64,000 nucleotides of DNA from Cellulomonas sp. WB94 (GTDB taxonomy: Bacteria; Actinomycetota; Actinomycetes; Actinomycetales; Cellulomonadaceae): assembly GCF_003115775.1 (NCBI RefSeq), contig NZ_QEES01000002.1:1798001-1862000 (forward strand), read 5' to 3'. Numbering within the stretch: the stretch's first letter is position 1; every line of letters starts with the position of its first letter. The position numbers and the translations under genes were made by a program. A model generated the notes under the pieces. That model saw nothing but the letters and a program-made list of their open reading frames with translations, was not told where the DNA came from and ran no database searches. This document shows, piece after piece, positions 52,311-61,828 of the stretch.

Positions 52311-52907
52311 GTGGGGGTTCTTCGACCTGAGGGCTCGTTGCCCGCGCGCGTGTACTGGGTGCGGCGTCTCGTGGTCCTGGCGGCCATCATCGCGGTGGTC
52401 CTCATCGCGGCGTGGGCCGTGCCGTTCGTCGTCGGCAAGGTCGGTGACCTGTTCTCCGGTGCGACGGACGCGGCGCCCGGCCCGACGACGACGACGTCTG
52501 CGGCTGCTGTCGGCCCGCAGCCGTGCGCGGCCGAGGCGCTCGGGCTGACCCTCGCGGCCGACGGCGCGTCGTACGCCGCCTCGGCGCTGCCGACGTTCAC
52601 CGTCACGCTCGTCAACAACGGAGCGGACGGCTGCGTCGTCGACGCGGGCGATGCCCAGCGCGAGATCGTCATCATGTCCGGGACCGACCGCATCTGGTCG
52701 AGCCGCGACTGCGCGTCCGGCGACGCGCTGACCCGGGAGCTGCTGCTCGCACCCGGCGCCCCCGACGCGACCACGGTGCAGTGGCAGCGCACGCGATCGG
52801 CGGCAGGCTGCCCGGGCGACCAGCCGGCGGCCCTCAAGGGGACGTACTCGGCGACGCTGACGCTCGCCGGGGTGACCTCGCAGCCTGCGGTGTTTGTGCT
52901 CGAGTGA
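52311..52907 (+). CDS. Membrane-anchored secreted-domain protein, unknown
   Basis: A protein of 198 residues from a GTG start. The start codon is 103 bases from mutY's start on the other strand. After 20 residues a transmembrane helix (VVLAAIIAVVLIAAWAVPFVV) leads into a Thr/Ala linker, then an extracytoplasmic beta-rich domain with four Cys (PCAAEALGLTL, DGCVVDAGD, RDCASGD, AGCPGDQ). The pattern resembles DUF4232-type immunoglobulin-like domains, but not clearly enough to assign. Secretion is inferred from the anchor topology. A separate leader with NrdR boxes follows downstream. Confidence 0.7.
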   Translation: MGVLRPEGSLPARVYWVRRLVVLAAIIAVVLIAAWAVPFVVGKVGDLFSGATDAAPGPTTTTSAAAVGPQPCAAEALGLTLAADGASYAASALPTFTVTLVNNGADGCVVDAGDAQREIVIMSGTDRIWSSRDCASGDALTRELLLAPGAPDATTVQWQRTRSAAGCPGDQPAALKGTYSATLTLAGVTSQPAVFVLE

Positions 52908-52937
52908 CCCGCGCGGGTGCGTGTCGCGACCCATGCA

Positions 52938-52951
52938 GGACCAAAGACCCA
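52938..52951 (+). promoter_or_regulatory. Degenerate DosR-like box upstream of nrdD
   Basis: The sequence AGGAC-CAAA-GACCC (52937–52950) keeps eight of the ten GGGAC/GTCCC half-site bases and the four-base spacer. It lies about 90 bases before the nrdD GTG and just upstream of the NrdR boxes. It matches less well than the boxes at the two alcohol dehydrogenases. Confidence 0.4.
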
Positions 52952-52962
52952 GGTACCCGCTG

Positions 52963-53010
52963 ACACCAGATCTAGTGTTACACGGTTGTCATTCACACCA
53001 CATCTTGTGT
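52963..53010 (+). promoter_or_regulatory. Tandem NrdR boxes upstream of nrdDG
   Basis: ACACCAGATCTAGTGT (52963–52978) and ACACCACATCTTGTGT (52995–53010) match the NrdR-box consensus acaCwAtATaTwGtgt. They are spaced 32 bases centre to centre, three helical turns, as known NrdR box pairs are. They lie between the candidate promoter and the nrdD GTG at 53039, so NrdR bound with (d)ATP should repress the operon. Confidence 0.85.
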
Positions 53011-53038
53011 GAGCAGGCCGTGAGGATCGGGAGTCGCT

Positions 53039-55273
53039 GTGACCGTTGTCGAGCTTGACCACGTGGAGTCCGACGACGAGCAGGCGACCGCGCCGCGCAG
53101 GATGACCGTCCTCAAGCGTGACGGCCGGACGCTGGACTTCGACCACTCCCGGATCAGGGCCGCCCTCGCGAAGGCGTTCGTCGAGGTGCACGGCAAGCTG
53201 ACGCCGCTGACGGACCGCGCACTGAACGACCTGGTCGCGCGCATCGACGCCGAGCTCGCCGAGCGGTTCACCGACGCGGTCAAGATCTACGAGATCCAGA
53301 ACGTCGTCGAGCACATCCTCCTGGAGAGCCGCGAGTACGACGTCGCCGAGGCGTACATCAGCTACCGCGTCCAGCGGGACTTCGCCCGGAGCAAGACCAC
53401 GGACATCAACCACTCGATCATCCAGCTGATCGACAAGGAGTCCTCGGTCGTCCACGAGAACGCGAACAAGGACAGTGAGGTCTTCAACACCCAGCGGGAC
53501 CTGACGGCCGGCGCGGTCGGCAAGGCGATCGGCCTGCGGATGCTCCCGCCGCACGTCGCGAACGCCCACCAGAAGGGCGACATCCACTACCACGACCTCG
53601 ACTACCACCCCTATGCGCCGATGACGAACTGCTGCCTCATCGACTTCGGCACGATGCTGGCCGAGGGCTTCCGGATCGGCAACGCTCAGGTGGACCCGCC
53701 GCGGTCGATCGGCACGGCGACGGCACAGATCTCCCAGATCATCGCGAACGTGTCCTCGAGCCAGTACGGCGGCTGCTCGGCCAACCGGATCGACGAGCTG
53801 CTCGCGCCCTACGCCGCGAAGAACCTCGCCAAGCACCTGGCCGACGCGCAGCGGTGGATCACCGACGAGTCGCGCTGGCAGTCCTACGCGCAGGAGAAGA
53901 CCCGCAAGGACATCTACGACGCGATGCAGAGCCTCGAGTACGAGATCAACACGCTGTTCACCTCCAACGGTCAGACGCCGTTCACGACCCTCGGCTTCGG
54001 GCTGGGGTCGGGATGGCTCGAGCGCGAGATCCAGCGGGCCATCCTCGAGATCCGCATCGGCGGCCTCGGCGGCGAGCGGCGCACCGCGATCTTCCCGAAG
54101 CTCATCTTCACCGTCCGCCGCGGCCTCAACCTCGAGCCGGGCGACCCGAACTACGACCTCAAGCAGCTGGCCGTCGAGTGCGCCACCAAGCGCATGTACC
54201 CCGACGTCCTCAACTACGACAAGATCGTCGAGCTCACGGGCAGCTTCAAGGTCCCGATGGGGTGCCGCTCGTTCCTGCAGGGCTGGCAGGACGAGAACGG
54301 TGACGACGTCGCCGAGGGACGCATGAACCTGGGCGTCGTCACGCTCAACCTGCCCCGCATCGCGCTCGAGGCCCGCGGCAGCCAGGAGGCGTTCTGGTCG
54401 CTCCTGGCCGAGCGGCTCGCCACGGTCCACGACGCGCTCGTGTACCGGATCGAGCGGTGCAAGCAGGCCACCCCGGGCAACGCGCCGATCCTCTACGTGC
54501 ACGGTGCCTTCGGCAAGCAGCTGGGCCCCGACGACGACGTCGACAGCCTGTTCCGGGGCGGGCGCGCCACGGTCTCGCTCGGCTACATCGGGCTCTACGA
54601 GGTCGCCGCGGCGTTCTACGGCGGCTCCTGGGAGGGCGACCCGGAGGCCAAGGCGTTCACCCTGGAGATCCTCGAGGCGCTGCACTCCCACGCCGCGTCG
54701 TGGACCGCCGAGCACGGCTACCAGTTCAGCGTCTACTCGACGCCGAGCGAGAGCCTGACCGACCGCTTCTGCCGGCTCGACAAGGCGAAGTTCGGCTCGG
54801 TGCCCGACATCACCGACAAGGACTACTACACGAACAGCTTCCACTACGACGTCCGCAAGAGCCCGACGCCGTTCGAGAAGCTCGACTTCGAGAAGGACTA
54901 CCCGGCGTTCACGTCGGGCGGGTTCATCCACTACTGCGAGTACCCCGTGCTGCAGCAGAACCCGAAGGCCCTCGAGGCGGTGTGGGACTACTCCTACGAC
55001 CGCGTCGGCTACCTCGGCACCAACACGCCGATCGACCACTGCTACGCGTGCGGGTTCACCGGCGACTTCGAGCCCACCGCTCGCGGGTTCGCGTGCCCCG
55101 GCTGCGGCAACTCCGACCCGCGCACGTGCGACGTCGTCAAGCGCACGTGCGGCTACCTCGGCAACCCGCAGGCGCGGCCGATGGTCCACGGCCGGCACTC
55201 CGAGATCGCCTCGCGCGCCAAGCACATGGAGGGCAGCACCGAGCTCGTCGCTCCCTCGCCCGCTGTCGACTGA
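53039..55273 (+). CDS. nrdD: Anaerobic (class III) ribonucleoside-triphosphate reductase
   Basis: A protein of 744 residues. The N-terminal ATP-cone (VLKRDGRTLDFDHSRIRAALAKAF) is followed by the barrel. Near the C-terminus two Cys pairs of the zinc site are visible (CYACGFTG and ACPGCGNSDP), and the glycyl-radical loop is KRTCGYLGNPQARPMVHGRH, with the radical Gly in CGYLG. It makes dNTPs from NTPs without oxygen. The GTG at 53039 is preceded by GATCGGGA. NrdG follows ten bases downstream. Tandem NrdR boxes and a DosR-like site lie upstream, so low oxygen and the dNTP state probably set its expression. Confidence 0.96.
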   Translation: MTVVELDHVESDDEQATAPRRMTVLKRDGRTLDFDHSRIRAALAKAFVEVHGKLTPLTDRALNDLVARIDAELAERFTDAVKIYEIQNVVEHILLESREYDVAEAYISYRVQRDFARSKTTDINHSIIQLIDKESSVVHENANKDSEVFNTQRDLTAGAVGKAIGLRMLPPHVANAHQKGDIHYHDLDYHPYAPMTNCCLIDFGTMLAEGFRIGNAQVDPPRSIGTATAQISQIIANVSSSQYGGCSANRIDELLAPYAAKNLAKHLADAQRWITDESRWQSYAQEKTRKDIYDAMQSLEYEINTLFTSNGQTPFTTLGFGLGSGWLEREIQRAILEIRIGGLGGERRTAIFPKLIFTVRRGLNLEPGDPNYDLKQLAVECATKRMYPDVLNYDKIVELTGSFKVPMGCRSFLQGWQDENGDDVAEGRMNLGVVTLNLPRIALEARGSQEAFWSLLAERLATVHDALVYRIERCKQATPGNAPILYVHGAFGKQLGPDDDVDSLFRGGRATVSLGYIGLYEVAAAFYGGSWEGDPEAKAFTLEILEALHSHAASWTAEHGYQFSVYSTPSESLTDRFCRLDKAKFGSVPDITDKDYYTNSFHYDVRKSPTPFEKLDFEKDYPAFTSGGFIHYCEYPVLQQNPKALEAVWDYSYDRVGYLGTNTPIDHCYACGFTGDFEPTARGFACPGCGNSDPRTCDVVKRTCGYLGNPQARPMVHGRHSEIASRAKHMEGSTELVAPSPAVD

Positions 55274-55282
55274 GGGGGCGGA

Positions 55283-55885
55283 GTGCGCAGCCCGAGCCCG
55301 GGGGAGTGGCGGTCCGAGAAGGTCAGCCAGGGGTTCGTCGCCGACTACAAGCCGTTCATGTTTGTGGACGGCGAGGGCGTGCGATGCAGCCTGTACGTCA
55401 GCGGCTGCCTGTTTGCCTGCGAGGGCTGCTTCAACGAACGCGCCTGGAGCTTCCGCTACGGGCAGCCGTACACCGACGAGCTCGAGGAGAGGATCCTCGC
55501 GGACCTGGCCCACGAGTCAGTGCAGGGGCTGACGTTGCTGGGCGGCGAGCCGTTCCTCAACACCGGCGTGTGCCTGCGGCTGGTCCAGCGCGTGCGGGAG
55601 GTGTTCGGCACCGCGAAGGACATCTGGTGCTGGACCGGCTACACGTTCGAGCAGCTCGCGGCCGAGACGCCCGACAAGGTCGCCCTGCTGGAGCACCTGG
55701 ACGTCCTGGTCGACGGACCGTTCGAGCTCGCTGAGCGCGACCTGACCCTGCAGTTCCGCGGCAGCCGCAACCAGCGGGTGCTCGACGTCCCCGCGTCGTT
55801 GGCCGCGGGCGCGGCCGTGGCGTGGGAGCACCGCGCGGATGCGGTCGCGAGCTACGAGCAGATCGAGCGCCGGGCACTCATCTAG
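55283..55885 (+). CDS. nrdG: Anaerobic ribonucleotide reductase-activating protein
   Basis: A protein of 200 residues. The radical-SAM cluster motif C-x3-C-x2-C is in SGCLFACEGCFNERAW, and LTLLGGEPFLN binds SAM. It uses SAM and a 4Fe-4S cluster to form the glycyl radical on NrdD. It is somewhat longer than E. coli NrdG (154 residues), as in other actinobacteria, owing to a C-terminal extension. The GTG at 55283 is ten bases after nrdD, which gives one transcript. Confidence 0.95.
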   Translation: MRSPSPGEWRSEKVSQGFVADYKPFMFVDGEGVRCSLYVSGCLFACEGCFNERAWSFRYGQPYTDELEERILADLAHESVQGLTLLGGEPFLNTGVCLRLVQRVREVFGTAKDIWCWTGYTFEQLAAETPDKVALLEHLDVLVDGPFELAERDLTLQFRGSRNQRVLDVPASLAAGAAVAWEHRADAVASYEQIERRALI

Positions 55886-55967
55886 GGTCGGCGGCTCACG
55901 GTCCCCGCGGTTCCGTCAGGCGATCGCGTCGGCGATCTGGTCCGTCGATCGGGGCCAGGCGCTCAGG

Positions 55968-57050
55968 TCAGACGTAGCGCTCGAGGATGCTCGACTCCGC
56001 GAGGCGCGACAGTCCCTCGCGCACCGCGCGGGCACGCTGCTCGCCGACGCCGTCGACGGCCATGAGGTCCTCGATGCCGGCCGCGAGGAGCTTCTGCAGC
56101 CCGCCGAAGTGGCCGACGAGCCGGTCCACGATCGCGGCCGGGAGGCGCGGGACCTTGGACAGCAGCCGGTAGCCGCGGGGGCCCGCAGCCGCGTCGAGCG
56201 TGTCGCCGCCGCCGGGCAGCCCGAGGACGCGGGCGATGTGGGCCAGGTCGAGCAGCTCGGTCGAGTCGAGCTCGGCGAGCGCGTCCTGGACGGCGTGCTC
56301 GCCGCGGTCCGGCCGGGCCGAGTCGAGGTAGTCACGGATGACGAGCTCGCGATCGGCCGCGATGCCGCCGGTCAGCTCGTCGAGCTGGAGCGAGAGCAGG
56401 CGACCGTCGCTGCCGAGCTCGATGACGTAGCCCGCGATCTCCTCGGCGATGCGGCGCACCATCTCGAGCCGCTGGACGACAGCGGACACGTCACGGACCG
56501 TCACGAGGTCCTCGATCTCGAGGGCCGACAGCGTGCCGCTGACCTCGTCGAGACGGGACTTGTACCGCTCGAGCGTCGCGAGGGCCTGGTTGGCACGCGA
56601 CAGGATCGTGTCGGGCTCCTCGACGACCTGCCGCAGCCCGCCGACGTAGAGCGCGACGATCCGCATCGAGGCCGAGACGGACACGACCGGGAAGCCGGTC
56701 TGCTTGGCGACGCGCTCGGCGGTGCGGTGACGCGTGCCGGACTCGGAGGTCTCGATGGTCGGGTCAGGGAGCAGCTGGACGCCGGCCCGCAGGATCCGGG
56801 AGATCTCGCGGTCGACGATGATCGCGCCGTCCATCTTCGCGAGCTCGCGCAGTCGGGTCGCGGAGAACTCGACGTCGAGGACGAACCCGCCCGAGCTCAT
56901 CGCCTCGACCGTGTCGTCGTGGCCCAGGACGATCAGTGCGCCGGTGCGACCGCGCAGGATCCGCTCGAGGCCGTCGCGCAGCGCCTGTCCGGGCGCGACT
57001 GCGGCGAGCGTCGACCGCAGGAGCTCGTCGGGCGTGGGGGTGGAGGACAC
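55968..57050 (-). CDS. disA: DNA integrity scanning diadenylate cyclase
   Basis: A protein of 360 residues, standard length. The diadenylate-cyclase motifs DGA ([10 protein letters not shown]) and RHR ([16 protein letters not shown]) are intact. A helical spine and a C-terminal helix-hairpin-helix DNA-binding domain ([22 protein letters not shown]) follow. It makes c-di-AMP as an octamer and scans DNA for branched structures. The GTG at 57050 lies 200 bases downstream of radA on the same strand, a conserved radA–disA order. The end is 82 bases from nrdG, on opposite strands. Confidence 0.96.
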   Translation of the reverse strand: MSSTPTPDELLRSTLAAVAPGQALRDGLERILRGRTGALIVLGHDDTVEAMSSGGFVLDVEFSATRLRELAKMDGAIIVDREISRILRAGVQLLPDPTIETSESGTRHRTAERVAKQTGFPVVSVSASMRIVALYVGGLRQVVEEPDTILSRANQALATLERYKSRLDEVSGTLSALEIEDLVTVRDVSAVVQRLEMVRRIAEEIAGYVIELGSDGRLLSLQLDELTGGIAADRELVIRDYLDSARPDRGEHAVQDALAELDSTELLDLAHIARVLGLPGGGDTLDAAAGPRGYRLLSKVPRLPAAIVDRLVGHFGGLQKLLAAGIEDLMAVDGVGEQRARAVREGLSRLAESSILERYV

Positions 57051-57249
57051 GAGGCGATCCTACGGTCCGGGGCTGACAGCGGACCGAACCTGGTCCGGCG
57101 GTTCGCCCGCACGGGTGCCGCCGGAGAGGGCCGGAGGGCCGCCCGGTGCGGCGGAACCAGGACCTATCGGGCGGCGGGGTCGGCGGCGTGGTTGACGGAG
57201 CGGTCGACGGCTCAGCCGGAGGCGAGGGCGGCGGCCGGGCGGCGGGCGT

Positions 57250-58698
57250 TCAGCGGTGACCGGCCACGCCGGTGGCCAGGACGGCCTCCGCGAGATCCCG
57301 GACCTCGATCAGCTCGATGCCCGCGGGCGCGCTGCCCGCCTCGACCGAGCCGGCCGGCACGACGGCACGCACGAACCCCAGCCGCGCGGCCTCGGCGAGC
57401 CGCCGGGAGACGCCGGTCACGGGCCGGATCTCGCCCGCGAGGCCGACCTCGCCGAGTGCGACGAGCCCGCGGGGAAGCGCGACGTTCTCCCGGGAGCTCG
57501 CCGTCGCGAGCGCGAGGGCGAGGTCGGCCGACGGCTCGACGACGCGTGCGCCGCCGACGGTCGAGACGTAGACGTCCTGGTCGGCGAGACGTGCACCCAC
57601 CCGGCGCTGGAGCACCGCGAGGACCATCGCGAGCCGGCTCGCGTCGACCCCGCTCGTGGTGCGGCGCGGGTTGGCGAGCATGCTCGGGGCGACGAGCGCC
57701 TGGACCTCGGTCGCGAGCGGGCGGCGACCCTCGAGGGTCACGGTCACGCACGTGCCCGGCACGTGGTTGAGCTCGTGCGAGACGAACAGGCCGCTCGGGT
57801 CGGCGAGGCCGACGATCCCGGACTCGGACAGGTCGAAGCAGCCGACCTCGTCCGTCGGGCCGTACCGGTTCTTCGTGGCGCGCAGCAGGCGCAGGCGCGA
57901 GTGGCGGTCGCCCTCGAACTGGCAGACCACGTCGACGAGGTGCTCGAGCGTGCGGGGCCCGGCGACCGAGCCGTCCTTGGTCACGTGCCCGACGAGCACG
58001 ACCGGCAGGTCCCGCTCCTTGGCGGCCGCGATGAGTGCGGCCGCGACCTCGCGCACCTGGCTGACGCCCCCCGCGGTGCCGTCCACCGACGACGACGCGA
58101 TCGTCTGGACGGAGTCGAGGACGAGCAGGACCGGGTCGACCTGCTCGATGTGACCGAGGACCGTGCCGAGGTCGGTCTCGGCGGCGAGCAGCAGGTTCGG
58201 GTCGAGCGCGCCGATCCGCTCGGCGCGCAGCCGGACCTGCCCCGCCGACTCCTCGCCCGTCACGTACAGGACGCGGCCGCTGCTGCGAGCGCCGTCGGGC
58301 CGGCCCCCTGCGCCCTGCGCGACGCGGCTCGCGACGTCGAGGAGCAGCGTCGACTTGCCCACGCCTGGCTCACCCGCGAGCAGCACGACCGCGCCGGGGA
58401 CGAGTCCGCCGCCCAGCACCCGGTCGAGCTCGTCGACGCCCGTCGGGCGTGCGCGGCTCGCCTCGACGTCGATGTCGGCGATGGGACGGGCAGGGTTGCG
58501 CGTCGGGGCCGTGACCGAGGTGCGTGGCGCGGTGCCGCCCGGCCCGCCGTCCTCGACCACGGAGCCCCAGGCCTGGCACTCGCCGCAGCGACCGACCCAC
58601 TTCGAGGCCGTCCACCCGCACTCGGTGCACCGGTAGCCGGGGCGTGCGGGTCGGCCTGCGCCGGTAGGTGCCCGACGGGTCGCGGTGGGGATGGTCAC
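57250..58698 (-). CDS. radA: DNA repair protein RadA
   Basis: A protein of 482 residues. The N-terminal zinc finger has YRCTECGWTASKWVGRCGEC. Walker A is GEPGVGKST, Walker B LLVLDSVQT, and the RadA-specific KNRYGPTDEVG motif is present (usually KNRFG). The C-terminal Lon-like domain has ALGEVGLAGEIRPVTG. It processes branched DNA in recombination with RecA. Starts are uncertain: GTG 58698 begins shortly before the zinc finger and is preferred; longer in-frame sequence is not conserved-looking. RadA can modulate DisA in other bacteria, which fits their neighbouring genes. Confidence 0.95.
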   Translation of the reverse strand: MTIPTATRRAPTGAGRPARPGYRCTECGWTASKWVGRCGECQAWGSVVEDGGPGGTAPRTSVTAPTRNPARPIADIDVEASRARPTGVDELDRVLGGGLVPGAVVLLAGEPGVGKSTLLLDVASRVAQGAGGRPDGARSSGRVLYVTGEESAGQVRLRAERIGALDPNLLLAAETDLGTVLGHIEQVDPVLLVLDSVQTIASSSVDGTAGGVSQVREVAAALIAAAKERDLPVVLVGHVTKDGSVAGPRTLEHLVDVVCQFEGDRHSRLRLLRATKNRYGPTDEVGCFDLSESGIVGLADPSGLFVSHELNHVPGTCVTVTLEGRRPLATEVQALVAPSMLANPRRTTSGVDASRLAMVLAVLQRRVGARLADQDVYVSTVGGARVVEPSADLALALATASSRENVALPRGLVALGEVGLAGEIRPVTGVSRRLAEAARLGFVRAVVPAGSVEAGSAPAGIELIEVRDLAEAVLATGVAGHR

Positions 58699-58856
58699 GG
58701 TGGGAACCGTAGCCCGGGGCGCCGACACGACGTCGGAGCGGCGGCCGGCGAGCGTGTTCGCCGCCCTGCCCGCACGGCCCGGGCCAGTAGGCTGCCACGA
58801 GAGTCGCCGCCGCACCGCGTGCCCGGCGGACCACCGAGCAGGTAGGGGAGCTGTGC

Positions 58857-59651
58857 ATGAGCACCACCGGACCGGACGCACCGCAGGGATGGGGCGTCCC
58901 CCCGCGGGACGCATCGGCGGCCGGCCAGCCGGCGAGCGGCGCGCACGCGCTGCCGGCCTTTGAGCCCGCAGCCCCCGGCGTGACCGAGCCGGCGGCGCCT
59001 GACGACACGCGTCGGCGGAACATGCTGATCATCGGCGGCATCGCCGCGGCCGTCGTCATCGTCGGCGGGATCATCGCGATCATCGCCTCGCAGGGCGGGG
59101 ACGACGCCGCGGTGCTGCCGACCCCGACCGCGTCGACGGTCCTGCTGCCCCTGCCCACGGCGACGGTCGCACCCGTCCCGCGCGCCGCCACCACGGCCTT
59201 CGCCTCGGCGCTGCCGACCACCGTGCTGCAGTACGCGCTCGCGACGTCCGCACCGGAGCCCACCTGGGTCGGCGCGGGAGCCATCGAGGCGTACTCCGAG
59301 TCGTACTCCGACGGGGGCACCGCGCAGGTCGTCGTGCTCGCCGGTCAGTGGGAGACGCCCGAGGCGGCCGCTGCCTACGCGCAGCAGCTCGTCGCGGCGA
59401 TCCCTGCAGCGGCCGCGCCGCCTGCAGCGACGGCATCGTCGACCGCCTCGGCGGAGGCCACGGGCGCCGCTCCCGCCGGGTTCCCGGCGACCGGTGACGT
59501 GACGGCGGCAGGGCAGAAGGTCGGCACCTTCTCGCTCGTCGATGCGGGCGATGGCACCGGCGTCGCGGTGTGGACCAACGGTGCGTCGGTGTTCCGCGTG
59601 ACCGCGCCGATCGCCGACCTGCGCAACGTGTACGCGGCCTACCCGCTCTGA
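58857..59651 (+). CDS. Single-pass membrane protein, unknown
   Basis: A protein of 264 residues. A Pro/Ala-rich cytoplasmic head of about 55 residues ends in DDTRRRN. A helix (MLIIGGIAAAVVIVGGIIAIIA) follows, then a Thr/Pro linker and an extracytoplasmic domain that begins at AATTAFASALPTTVLQYAL and ends with VFRVTAPIADLRNVYAAYPL. The repeated 'GQWETPEAAAAYAQQL' string suggests a binding or regulatory module, but I cannot assign a family. The ATG at 58857 follows AGGTAGGGGA. It is divergent from radA. Confidence 0.7.
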   Translation: MSTTGPDAPQGWGVPPRDASAAGQPASGAHALPAFEPAAPGVTEPAAPDDTRRRNMLIIGGIAAAVVIVGGIIAIIASQGGDDAAVLPTPTASTVLLPLPTATVAPVPRAATTAFASALPTTVLQYALATSAPEPTWVGAGAIEAYSESYSDGGTAQVVVLAGQWETPEAAAAYAQQLVAAIPAAAAPPAATASSTASAEATGAAPAGFPATGDVTAAGQKVGTFSLVDAGDGTGVAVWTNGASVFRVTAPIADLRNVYAAYPL

Positions 59652-59680
59652 CCTGCACCTACCAAGCACTCCTCAGCACG

Positions 59681-59726
59681 GACCATCGCCTGGCCTGTTC
59701 CGCACCGGAACGGCCAGGCGATGGTC
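59681..59726. terminator. Strong bidirectional hairpin terminator
   Basis: GACCATCGCCTGGCC (59681–59695) pairs perfectly with GGCCAGGCGATGGTC (59712–59726), a 15-base stem with a 16-base loop. It lies between the convergent genes ending at 59651 and 59780. Confidence 0.85.
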
Positions 59727-59779
59727 GTCGTGGGCGGCTTGGTCGGGACGGCCCCGGCTGAGTCAGTGCGCCGGCCGCG

Positions 59780-61828
59780 TCAGCTCGCCGGCTGGGTCAG
59801 GTCGTAGACCGTCGAGCCGTCGACCGTCTGGGCCGTGAACGTGGTCGTGACCCACGTCGAGATCTCGCTCGCGGCCGACGAGCCGCCCGACGACCGGCCG
59901 AACCCGCTCCCGCCGATGAGGTAGTGGATCTTTCCGGCCGCGACGTCGGCCTGGAACTGGGCCAGCGTCGGGGAGGGGTCCGAGCCGTTGAACCCGCCGA
60001 GCGGCATGACCGATCGCTCGGTTGCGAGCTGGTACCCGGCGGCGTTGTTCGCGCCGACGGTCGCGGCGACCCAGGTGTAGGAGTCGGCGTCCTGGAGCAG
60101 CAGCGCCGTCAGCGCGGCGCTCGCCTCGGAGCCGTTGAGCAGCCCGCCCATGCCGCCTCCGGCGAAGCCGAGGCCACCGGTCCGCGTCCCGGTCCCGGGC
60201 CCGGCGAGCCCGCCGCCGGGGCCGCCACCCTGCCCGCCCCGGAACCCGCCGCCGGGACCACCGCTCGTCCCGGTCACACCGGGCCCGGCCGTGACGATGG
60301 ACCCGGTGTGCGCGGTCGACACGGTCTGCAGCGTATACGCGGTCGGACCGGCGAGCCCGGCCACGAGGGCGAGCGCGAGCCCGGCGCGCAGCGTCCCGCG
60401 GCCGTACCAGCGACCCGCGAGGAGCGTGGCCGCCGCGGCGAACGCCACGACGAGCACGACCCAGCGCAGCCACGGGAGCCACGTGGTGCTGCGCGCGAGC
60501 AGGACGAACGACCAGGCGCCCGTCATCAGCGTGACTCCCGCGAGGAGCCCGGGCGCCCACGTGCGGTCGCGCCGCGCCCAGACGAGGTCCGCGCCGATCC
60601 CCACGAGGGCGGCGATCGCGGGCGCCAGGGCCACCGTGTAGTACGCGTGGAAGATCCCGGCCATGAGGCTGAACGTCAGCATCGTCACGACGAGCCAGGC
60701 GCCCCACACGACGAGCGCCGCGCGGACGACGTCGGTGCGCGCGAACCGCCGCCGCAGCCCCAGCCCGACCGCGCCGAGGACGAACGCCGCGGGGATCAGC
60801 CACGCGATCTGGCCGCCGATGTCGGAGCCGAACATGCGGGTGATCCCGGTCGCGCCCCAGCCGCCGGACTGCCCGCCGCCGCCGACCGACCCGGTCTCGT
60901 CACCGGTGAGGCGTCCGAACCCGTTGTAGCCGAACGTCAGCTCGAGGAACGAGTTGGTCTGCGAACCGCCGATGTAGGGGCGTGCCGACGCGGGCACGAG
61001 CTCGACGAGCGCGACCCACCAGCCGCCCGCGAGCACCAGGGCGCCGACCGCGATGAACCCGTCGCGCACGCGGCGAGCGAGCGGGACGGGGGCGGCCCAC
61101 AGGTAGGCGGCCGCGAGACCGGGCAGCACGAGGAACGCCTGGAGCTGCTTGGTCAGGAACGCGAACCCGACCAGCGCGCCCGCGAGCGCCATCCACCCCG
61201 CCCGGCGCCGCGTCGACGGCTCGACGGCGCGCACCGTGGCAGCGGTCGCGAGGACGAGCAGCAGCACGAGGAGCGCGTCGGGGTTGTTGAACCGGAACAT
61301 CAGGGCGGCGACGGGGGTCAGGGCCAGGACGGTCCCGGCGAGCAGGGCCGCGCCGGCCGAGAGCTGGCGGCGGACGCTCGCGTAGAGGACCCCGACGGAG
61401 GCGACGCCCATGAGCGCCTGCGGCGCGAGGATCGCCCACGACGACAGCCCGAACACCCGCACGGACAGCGCCATGACCCACAGGGACGCGGGCGGCTTGT
61501 CGACGGTGATCGACCCGGCCGCGTCGGACGCGCCATACAGGAACGCGGTCCAGGACTGAGACCCGGCCTGCACGGCCGCCGAGTAGAACGCGTTGGCCCA
61601 GCCGCTCGCGGACAGGTCCCACACGTACAGGACGGCTGTCGCGACGAGCAGACCGATGAGGGCCGGGCGCTCCCAGCGGGGACGCGCGGCGTGGCCGACC
61701 TCCGTCTCGAGGGCCGGCGAGGCGGGGTCGCCGGTCGAGGGCGTCGTCGGCTCGGCAGTTGCCAGCTCCGCGCTCGCGGGCTCTGTGCTGGCAGGCCACG
61801 GCACCGCGGTGGTCGATGTGGTCGTCAT
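59780..61828 (-). CDS. GT39/ArnT-like membrane glycosyltransferase
   Basis: A protein of 682 residues. It has about 11–12 transmembrane helices, with the WDLSASGWANAFYSAAVQA and ITVDKPPASLWVMAL motifs typical of lipid-linked sugar transferases of the PMT/ArnT/YkcB type. The acidic residue of the first and the DKPP of the second are the probable active-site elements. A Gly-rich loop of about 55 residues (about residues 510–566, near GGPGGGFRGGQGGGPGGG) precedes a soluble C-terminal domain. It should transfer a sugar from a polyprenyl carrier to an extracytoplasmic acceptor. The ATG at 61828 overlaps the upstream gene by four bases. Confidence 0.85.
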   Translation of the reverse strand: MTTTSTTAVPWPASTEPASAELATAEPTTPSTGDPASPALETEVGHAARPRWERPALIGLLVATAVLYVWDLSASGWANAFYSAAVQAGSQSWTAFLYGASDAAGSITVDKPPASLWVMALSVRVFGLSSWAILAPQALMGVASVGVLYASVRRQLSAGAALLAGTVLALTPVAALMFRFNNPDALLVLLLVLATAATVRAVEPSTRRRAGWMALAGALVGFAFLTKQLQAFLVLPGLAAAYLWAAPVPLARRVRDGFIAVGALVLAGGWWVALVELVPASARPYIGGSQTNSFLELTFGYNGFGRLTGDETGSVGGGGQSGGWGATGITRMFGSDIGGQIAWLIPAAFVLGAVGLGLRRRFARTDVVRAALVVWGAWLVVTMLTFSLMAGIFHAYYTVALAPAIAALVGIGADLVWARRDRTWAPGLLAGVTLMTGAWSFVLLARSTTWLPWLRWVVLVVAFAAAATLLAGRWYGRGTLRAGLALALVAGLAGPTAYTLQTVSTAHTGSIVTAGPGVTGTSGGPGGGFRGGQGGGPGGGLAGPGTGTRTGGLGFAGGGMGGLLNGSEASAALTALLLQDADSYTWVAATVGANNAAGYQLATERSVMPLGGFNGSDPSPTLAQFQADVAAGKIHYLIGGSGFGRSSGGSSAASEISTWVTTTFTAQTVDGSTVYDLTQPAS

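Noticed and set aside
52205-55513. 1,102-codon open frame on the - strand over nrdD
   Set aside because: NrdD with ATP-cone, zinc site and glycyl-radical loop is on the + strand; the reverse frame is biased low-complexity sequence.
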